This document shows positions 9,843-13,380 of a DNA stretch of 13,380 nucleotides, piece by piece. Source of the DNA: CAYSPU01 sp964432995 (GTDB lineage Bacteria; Verrucomicrobiota; Verrucomicrobiia; Limisphaerales; JAHDYP01); assembly GCA_964432995.1 (NCBI GenBank), contig CAYSPU010000163.1, positions 1 through 13,380 of the forward strand, given 5' to 3'. Numbering within the stretch: the first letter of the stretch is position 1; each line of letters begins with the position of its first letter. The position numbers and the translations under genes are program-made. Below the pieces are notes generated by a model, which saw only the letters and a list, made by a program, of their open reading frames with translations, had not been told where the DNA came from and did no database searches.

Positions 9843-10397
9843 ATGATTGTGGAACGGAAACCGATGACGTGGTGGGAACGGCTCTATCTGCCGGCCGTCC
9901 TCGAAGGTTTCCGCGTCACCTTCCGCCACTTCCGCCGACGCAAGGTCACCATGCAATACCCCGAGGAACGCTGGGTCGTTCCCGACGGGTATCGGGGCGC
10001 GCCCTACCTCGTGAGGGACCAGGAAGGCCGCACCAAGTGCGTCTCCTGCCAGCTCTGCGAGTTCGTCTGCCCCCCGAAGGCCATCCGCATCACTCCGCCC
10101 GGCCCCGAGCCCGACCCCGCGACCGGCAACGTCGAGAAACGCCCCCGCGCGTTCGAAATCAACATGCTCCGCTGCATCTTCTGCGGCTTCTGCCAGGAAG
10201 TCTGCCCGGAGGAAGCCATCTTCCTGATGCGCGACTACTCGTTGAACGGCCAGAGCCGCGGCGAGATGATCTACAACCTCGAGAAACTGCTGGCGCTCGG
10301 CGGTGTCCACCACGACAAGGTCCAGAAGTGGAAGCGGAAACAGAACGAGGCCGCGGCGCAGGAGACCTTTAACCCCAACCCCCCGGCCGCGCCCTGA
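9843..10397 (+). CDS. nuoI: NADH-quinone oxidoreductase subunit I (TYKY, two 4Fe-4S)
   Basis: Relays electrons through clusters N6a and N6b to NuoB. 184 residues. Ligands: Cys66, Cys69, Cys72, Cys76 (CVSCQLCEFVCPPKAI) and Cys111, Cys114, Cys117, Cys121 (CIFCGFCQEVCPEEAI), the classic ferredoxin pair. An amphipathic basic N-terminus (about 10-35) precedes PEERWVVPDGYRGAP. The tail after about 155 is polar and ends Pro/Ala-rich. GAGG occurs about 11 bases before the ATG; the 11-mer AACTTGCGAAC (9832-9842), shared with the nuoC leader, abuts the start. 22 bases after nuoH and 10 before nuoJ. Confidence 0.96.
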   Translation: MIVERKPMTWWERLYLPAVLEGFRVTFRHFRRRKVTMQYPEERWVVPDGYRGAPYLVRDQEGRTKCVSCQLCEFVCPPKAIRITPPGPEPDPATGNVEKRPRAFEINMLRCIFCGFCQEVCPEEAIFLMRDYSLNGQSRGEMIYNLEKLLALGGVHHDKVQKWKRKQNEAAAQETFNPNPPAAP

Positions 10398-10407
10398 GGC
10401 TCCCCTG

Positions 10408-10911
10408 ATGCAGGACATCCTCTTCTATCTCTTCGCGCTGATGGCCCTGGGATGCGGGTTCCTGGTGGTGGCCAATCCGTTCAGCCGCAACCCCGTCACC
10501 GGTGCGATGTTCCTGGTGCTGACGATCGTCGCCCTGGCCGGTCTGTTCGTCCTCCTGCACGCCTTCTTCCTCGCCGCCGTCCAGATCCTCGTCTACGCCG
10601 GCGCCGTCATGGTCCTCTTCCTCTTCGTCATCATGCTGCTGGATCTTCCCCAGGAGGAGAAACGCCGCTACAGCCGCGTCGGTCTCCTCGCCGGCATCGT
10701 CGCCGCCGGCGGCCTGCTCTCCGTCCTGGTGGCCGCCATCCGCCACGCCCAGCCAGGCCGCGATCTCCTGCCCGCCACCATCGAGGGAACCGCCGAACCC
10801 CTCGGACGCCTGCTCTTCACCGACTACCTCCTCCCCTTCGAAATGCTCTCGGTGCTGCTGCTCGTCGCCATGGTCGGCGTGATCCTCCTCAGCAAGAAAG
10901 AACTGAGGTAA
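10408..10911 (+). CDS. nuoJ: NADH-quinone oxidoreductase subunit J
   Basis: Small membrane subunit of the proton-pumping arm, 167 residues, five predicted helices. The conserved third helix VQILVYAGAVMVLFLFVIML (58-77) holds the region that changes shape in complex I turnover, and the last helix carries LLPFEMLSVLLLVAMVGVIL followed by SKKE, the usual C-terminal end. A GAGG sits about 10 bases before the ATG. The stop is one base before the nuoK start, so the two genes are translationally coupled. Confidence 0.95.
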   Translation: MQDILFYLFALMALGCGFLVVANPFSRNPVTGAMFLVLTIVALAGLFVLLHAFFLAAVQILVYAGAVMVLFLFVIMLLDLPQEEKRRYSRVGLLAGIVAAGGLLSVLVAAIRHAQPGRDLLPATIEGTAEPLGRLLFTDYLLPFEMLSVLLLVAMVGVILLSKKELR

Positions 10912-10912
10912 C

Positions 10913-11218
10913 ATGCACGTGGGACTCGAACATTACCTCGTCGTCAGCGTGGCCCTCTTCTGCCTGGGGCTCCTGGGCGTCATCGTCCGCCGGAACCTCC
11001 TGGTGATCTACATGTCGCTCGAGCTCATGCTCAATGCGGCCAACCTCGCGCTCGTCGCCTTCGCCCGATACAACAACAACCTCGATGGACAGGTCCTGGT
11101 CTTCTTCCTGATCACCGTTGCCGCCGCCGAAGTCGCGGTCGGACTCGCCCTCATCGTCGCGCTCTATCGCAAGCGGCAGAGCGCCCAAGTCGAGGACCTC
11201 ACCTCGCTCCGACTGTGA
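10913..11218 (+). CDS. nuoK: NADH-quinone oxidoreductase subunit K
   Basis: Antiporter-like membrane subunit, 101 residues, three helices. Glu37 (MSLELMLNAANL) and Glu73 (AAAEVAVGLAL) match the two membrane glutamates essential for proton transfer in E. coli NuoK (36 and 72). It has the best ribosome site of the cluster: GAGG about 5 bases before the ATG, inside the end of nuoJ. It is the last gene of the tight F-to-K block; a 444-base gap follows before nuoL, where the two normally abut. Confidence 0.96.
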   Translation: MHVGLEHYLVVSVALFCLGLLGVIVRRNLLVIYMSLELMLNAANLALVAFARYNNNLDGQVLVFFLITVAAAEVAVGLALIVALYRKRQSAQVEDLTSLRL

Positions 11219-11282
11219 AACCCGCGCTCGCCATCGTCAGGCAGAACCCGGCTGCGATCGCGCACCCAGCGTGCGCCCGAGA

Positions 11283-11300
11283 GCGGCGCAGCGGCGCCGC
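11283..11300. repeat. Strong hairpin after nuoK
   Basis: GCGGCGC, loop AGCG, GCGCCGC; seven GC pairs. It follows a second perfect hairpin at 11260-11276 (GCGCAC, loop CCAGC, GTGCGC). The pair starts about 40 bases after the nuoK stop and could stabilise the 3' end of the nuoF-K transcript. No T-run follows. Confidence 0.5.
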
Positions 11301-11386
11301 ACTCCCCAACGCCGCCGCGGCTCCGGGTGCTGCCCGAAATGCGCTGGCGGTCGTCGATTGTACCGCCGCCGCGACGCTCTCGATTT

Positions 11387-11414
11387 GCAGCAGAGGGCGG
11401 CTGTTTTCTGCTGC
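11387..11414. repeat. 8-bp perfect inverted repeat at the edge of repeat copy 2
   Basis: GCAGCAGA and TCTGCTGC with a 12-base spacer; the right arm overlaps the start of repeat copy 2. It is not present in the same form before copy 1, where a different hairpin (5272-5287) holds that place. Confidence 0.5.
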
Positions 11415-11518
11415 GGGTGAGAGGACCCGCGGCCCGAAGGACGGTCTGCCGGTCGAAGGCCGTGGGGCGATCGCATCTCCGCCAGGTTCCGGACCGCGGC
11501 TCCTCTCGAGCCGCAGCC
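11410..11518. repeat. Intergenic GC-rich two-hairpin repeat element, copy 2
   Basis: About 109 bases in the same orientation as 5291-5401. Hairpin A 11413-11430: GCGGGT, loop GAGAGG, ACCCGC. Hairpin B 11496-11514: GCGGCTC, loop CTCTC, GAGCCGC, with arms identical to copy 1 and one loop base changed. The middle is more diverged but keeps GGCCGTGG. Both copies sit in the only two large gaps of the nuo cluster. Confidence 0.7.
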
Positions 11519-11557
11519 CTGGAAGGGCCTCGGATGGGCGCATCTTCCAGGGAGCAG

Positions 11558-11606
11558 GAACGTCGAACGCCGAACGTCGAACACTGAGCATCGAACCCCG
11601 AACGTC
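11558..11606. repeat. Heptameric tandem repeat GAACnnn, seven units
   Basis: Exact 7-base spacing: GAACGTC, GAACGCC, GAACGTC, GAACACT, GAGCATC, GAACCCC, GAACGTC. Five of the seven units differ only in the last three bases from GAACGTC or match it; one breaks the GAAC core (GAGC). No spacers, so not CRISPR. Function unknown. Confidence 0.75.
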
Positions 11607-11615
11607 GGGCAAGGG

Positions 11616-11639
11616 TTCAGAGTTCAAAGTCACTCTGAA
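11616..11639. promoter_or_regulatory. 8-bp perfect dyad just before nuoL
   Basis: TTCAGAGT, 8-base spacer, ACTCTGAA, ending 23 bases before the nuoL ATG. It is more AT-rich than its surroundings. It could be an operator, a weak attenuator hairpin or the edge of a repeat; the sequence alone does not decide. Confidence 0.4.
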
Positions 11640-11662
11640 TTACATCTGACTCCGCCCGAAGG

Positions 11663-13380
11663 ATGAACTTGGCATTCCTACCCTGGCTGATCCTGTTGCT
11701 GCCGCTGGCGGCGGCGGTGGGCATCACGCTGCTCACGCTCCGCGACCGCGCGCGCAGCGCCACCCTGTCGATCGGCGCCGTGCTCCTCGGCTTCGTGCTC
11801 AGCGCGATCTTCATCGGGGCCAACGGTTGGTCGCCCGGCGCCCAGGAATCGACCGTCACCTGGCTGGCGGTTGGCGGCCTGCACGTCGACTTCGGTCTGC
11901 GGCTGGATCCGCTCAGCCTCCTGATGCTGCTCGTCGTCACCGGTGTGGGCGGCGCCATCCACGTCTATTCCTACGGCTACATGCACGAGGATCGGAGCGC
12001 CCCGCGCTATTTTGCCGGACTCAGCTTCTTCACCTTCGCGATGCTCGGGGTGGTCCTCGCCAACAACTTCCTGATGATGTTCGTCTTTTGGGAGTTGGTC
12101 GGCGTCTCCAGCTACATGCTGATCGGCTTCTGGTTCGAGCGCCCCAGTGCGGCCGACGCTGCCAAGAAGGCGTTTCTGACCAACCGCGTCGGCGACTTCG
12201 GTTTCCTCCTCGGGATCCTGTTCGTCTGGTCGATGCTGGGCAGCCTCCACTTCGGCGACCTCCAGGCCATGCTCGAGGAACGCCCCGCCGCCCTCGGCGC
12301 CCTCGCCACCGCGGTCGGCGTGCTGGTCTTCTGCGGCGCCGTCGGCAAGTCCGCCCAGTTCCCGCTGCACGTCTGGCTTCCGGACGCCATGGAAGGTCCC
12401 ACGCCGGTGAGCGCTTTGATCCACGCGGCGACCATGGTGGCGGCCGGCGTTTACATGCTCTGCCGGGTGTTCTTCCTGCTGGACCTGCTGCTGGTGTGGA
12501 GCGCGGCCTGTGTCTCGTGCATGTTCACGCGCAACTACGGGCAGCTGCTGACGGCGCGCGCGATCGTCGGCTCCGGCGAGGCCGGCTACGGCTCGGTGGG
12601 CGCCGCCCTGATCGCCAGCCACTTTCCGTCGCGCATGCGTGGCGCGTTGCTGGCCGGGTTCTTCGCCACGGCCTCGGTGGGTTCGGTCCTGGGGGTCGTC
12701 CTCGGCGGCGTGATCGCCACCCACTGGGGCTGGAAGACTGCCTTCGGCGTCGTCGGCTTTCCAGGCCTGCTGCTGGCCTTCCTGTACCTGAAGGTCAGGG
12801 ACTACCGCACTGTCGAACTCACGCCCCGGCACGACGCGGCCATGCAATCGGCCGGCGGGGTGCTGCGCTTCATCGTCCAGGCCCTGGCGCGTTCCCGGAC
12901 CATGCTGTGGACCTGCGTGGGCGGCGCGATGCAGCTGATCGTGGTGTCGTCGCTGTGGTCCTGGCTGCCCAGCTACCTGAACCGGTTCCACGACCTTCCC
13001 GTCGACCAGGCCGCGATCAAGGCCGCGCTGATCGTCCTGTTCGGGGCCGCCGGCTCGGTGGTCTGGGGGGCCGTGGTGGACCGCTCGGGCAGGCGCAACC
13101 CGCGCAACAAGCTGTTCACCATGGCCGCGCTGTGCCTGTCGGCCATGGTCGTTCTGGGCTTCGGCTTCGGCGTCGGCTCGTGGTTCGGCACCCCCCTGAC
13201 CATGGGTGGTCAGCTGGGCATCCTGATGCTGGGCGGGTTCATCGTCACCTGCACGGTCGGGCCGGTGTCGGCCATCGTGATCGACGTGGTCCATCCGGGC
13301 GTGCGCTCCACCGGCTCGTCGGTCCTCTCGCTGTTCCAGAACCTCTTCGGCCTGGCGGCGGGGCCGTTCATTTCCGGCGT
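11663..13380 (+). CDS. nuoL: NuoL N-terminal half joined in frame to an MFS transporter; runs off the window
   Basis: One open frame of 572 codons with no stop before the edge. Residues 1 to about 273 are NADH-quinone oxidoreductase subunit L, the distal antiporter-like proton channel: LDPLSLLMLLVVTGVGG, FWELVGVSSYMLIGFW with Glu144, NRVGDFGF with Asp178, GAVGKSAQFPLHVWLPDAM with Lys229, and ALIHAATMVAAGVYMLCRVF with His254, all at E. coli numbering. Where NuoL should continue with its next helices and Lys399, the protein instead becomes an MFS permease from about residue 278 (see 12485-13380). The second NuoL half-channel and the lateral helix are absent, so this could not work as NuoL. Most likely an assembly or cloning chimera, less likely a real recombination. 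Start ATG 11663 preceded by GAAGG directly at the start. Confidence 0.85.
   Translation, partial: MNLAFLPWLILLLPLAAAVGITLLTLRDRARSATLSIGAVLLGFVLSAIFIGANGWSPGAQESTVTWLAVGGLHVDFGLRLDPLSLLMLLVVTGVGGAIHVYSYGYMHEDRSAPRYFAGLSFFTFAMLGVVLANNFLMMFVFWELVGVSSYMLIGFWFERPSAADAAKKAFLTNRVGDFGFLLGILFVWSMLGSLHFGDLQAMLEERPAALGALATAVGVLVFCGAVGKSAQFPLHVWLPDAMEGPTPVSALIHAATMVAAGVYMLCRVFFLLDLLLVWSAACVSCMFTRNYGQLLTARAIVGSGEAGYGSVGAALIASHFPSRMRGALLAGFFATASVGSVLGVVLGGVIATHWGWKTAFGVVGFPGLLLAFLYLKVRDYRTVELTPRHDAAMQSAGGVLRFIVQALARSRTMLWTCVGGAMQLIVVSSLWSWLPSYLNRFHDLPVDQAAIKAALIVLFGAAGSVVWGAVVDRSGRRNPRNKLFTMAALCLSAMVVLGFGFGVGSWFGTPLTMGGQLGILMLGGFIVTCTVGPVSAIVIDVVHPGVRSTGSSVLSLFQNLFGLAAGPFISG
12485..13380 (+). other. MFS transporter segment (TM3 to about TM11), 5' part missing, same frame as nuoL
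   Basis: Encodes about residues 275-572 of the joint frame. Recognisable MFS features: TM3 start VWSAACVSCMF, TM4 signature LLTARAIVGSGEAGYG (295-310), loop SHFPSRMRGALLAG, TM5 with ASVGSVLGVVLGG, central loop about 378-400, second-half loop 8-9 motif WGAVVDRSGRRNPRNK (468-483), and HPGVRSTGSSVLSLFQNLFG near the end. TM1-2 and the first DRxGRR loop are missing. It looks like a proteobacterial solute:proton symporter family member; the substrate cannot be told. Leucine codons are nearly all CTG (about 32 CTG to 4 CTC), against about 21 to 19 in the NuoL part, counted by hand. Possibly DNA from another organism. Confidence 0.8.

Larger units (their letters stand above)
11219..11662. other. nuoK-nuoL gap: hairpins, repeat copy 2, GAACnnn tract; no gene
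   Basis: No credible protein gene. In order: hairpin 11260-11276 (GCGCAC/GTGCGC), hairpin 11283-11300 (GCGGCGC, AGCG loop, GCGCCGC), inverted repeat 11387-11414, repeat copy 2 (11410-11518), heptad tract 11558-11606 and dyad 11616-11639. The hairpins just after nuoK could slow or end transcription but lack T-runs. Open frames here translate repeat DNA. Confidence 0.6.

Noticed and set aside
11260..11300. Hairpins after nuoK as classic Rho-independent terminators
   Set aside because: Stems are strong but no T-run follows on either strand, so I list them only as hairpins.
11558..11606. GAACnnn tract as a CRISPR array
   Set aside because: Units are 7 bases and directly adjacent, with no spacers and no cas genes nearby.
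11199..11649. Several open frames on both strands between nuoK and nuoL
   Set aside because: They translate the repeat element and the GAACnnn tract (for example repeated VRRSxF-like peptides on the minus strand) and have no start signals or domains.
11663..13380. A functional new NuoL-MFS fusion pump
   Set aside because: Both partners are cut in the middle of their membrane domains: NuoL loses its second half-channel and lateral helix, the MFS part loses TM1-2 and its first signature loop. With the codon shift, a chimeric join is the safer default.

Overview
This is a high-GC bacterial window. It holds the 5' part of a housekeeping sigma-factor gene (rpoD, minus strand) facing away from a long respiratory complex I cluster on the plus strand: nuoB-C-D-E, a gap with an antisense tRNA-Gln, nuoF-G-H-I-J-K, a second gap, then the start of nuoL. 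The host is bacterial and Gram-negative-like. My best guess is Verrucomicrobiota (Limisphaerales-like), from the flavour of the Nuo and RpoD proteins and the intergenic repeats (heptameric GAACnnn tract, GC-rich hairpin element). That assignment is inference and I could not test it.

Layout: 1-1669 rpoD, cut by the window edge inside region 3. 1670-2224 divergent intergenic region with a convincing rpoD promoter, a weaker nuo promoter and several perfect hairpins. 2225-5194 nuoBCDE; C-D and D-E are almost touching. 5195-5608 gap with repeat copy 1 and a minus-strand tRNA-Gln(CUG). 5609-11218 nuoFGHIJK, six genes separated by 1-22 bases. 11219-11662 gap with repeat copy 2, a GAACnnn heptad tract and several hairpins. 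11663 to the window end is one open frame that begins as NuoL and, near 12482, changes without a stop or frameshift into the middle of a major facilitator superfamily (MFS) transporter.

How the genes work together: NuoE/F/G form the NADH-oxidising module (FMN and Fe-S clusters), NuoB/C/D/I the quinone-reducing connecting arm, and NuoH/J/K/L the membrane proton-pumping arm. Cluster ligands and proton-channel residues are intact in every subunit that is complete here. nuoA is not in its usual place before nuoB, and nuoM/nuoN would lie beyond the window.

Most important anomaly: the NuoL/MFS join. NuoL is normal through about residue 273 (Glu144, Lys229 and His254 at the E. coli positions). From about residue 278 the sequence is an MFS protein from TM3 onward, with a different leucine-codon preference. 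A chimeric assembly or recombination join is the most economical reading; a real fusion is possible but would lack the essential second half of NuoL. The next most interesting items are the repeat family that sits in both gaps of the nuo cluster, the tRNA gene transcribed against it, and the hairpin-dense rpoD/nuoB intergenic region.
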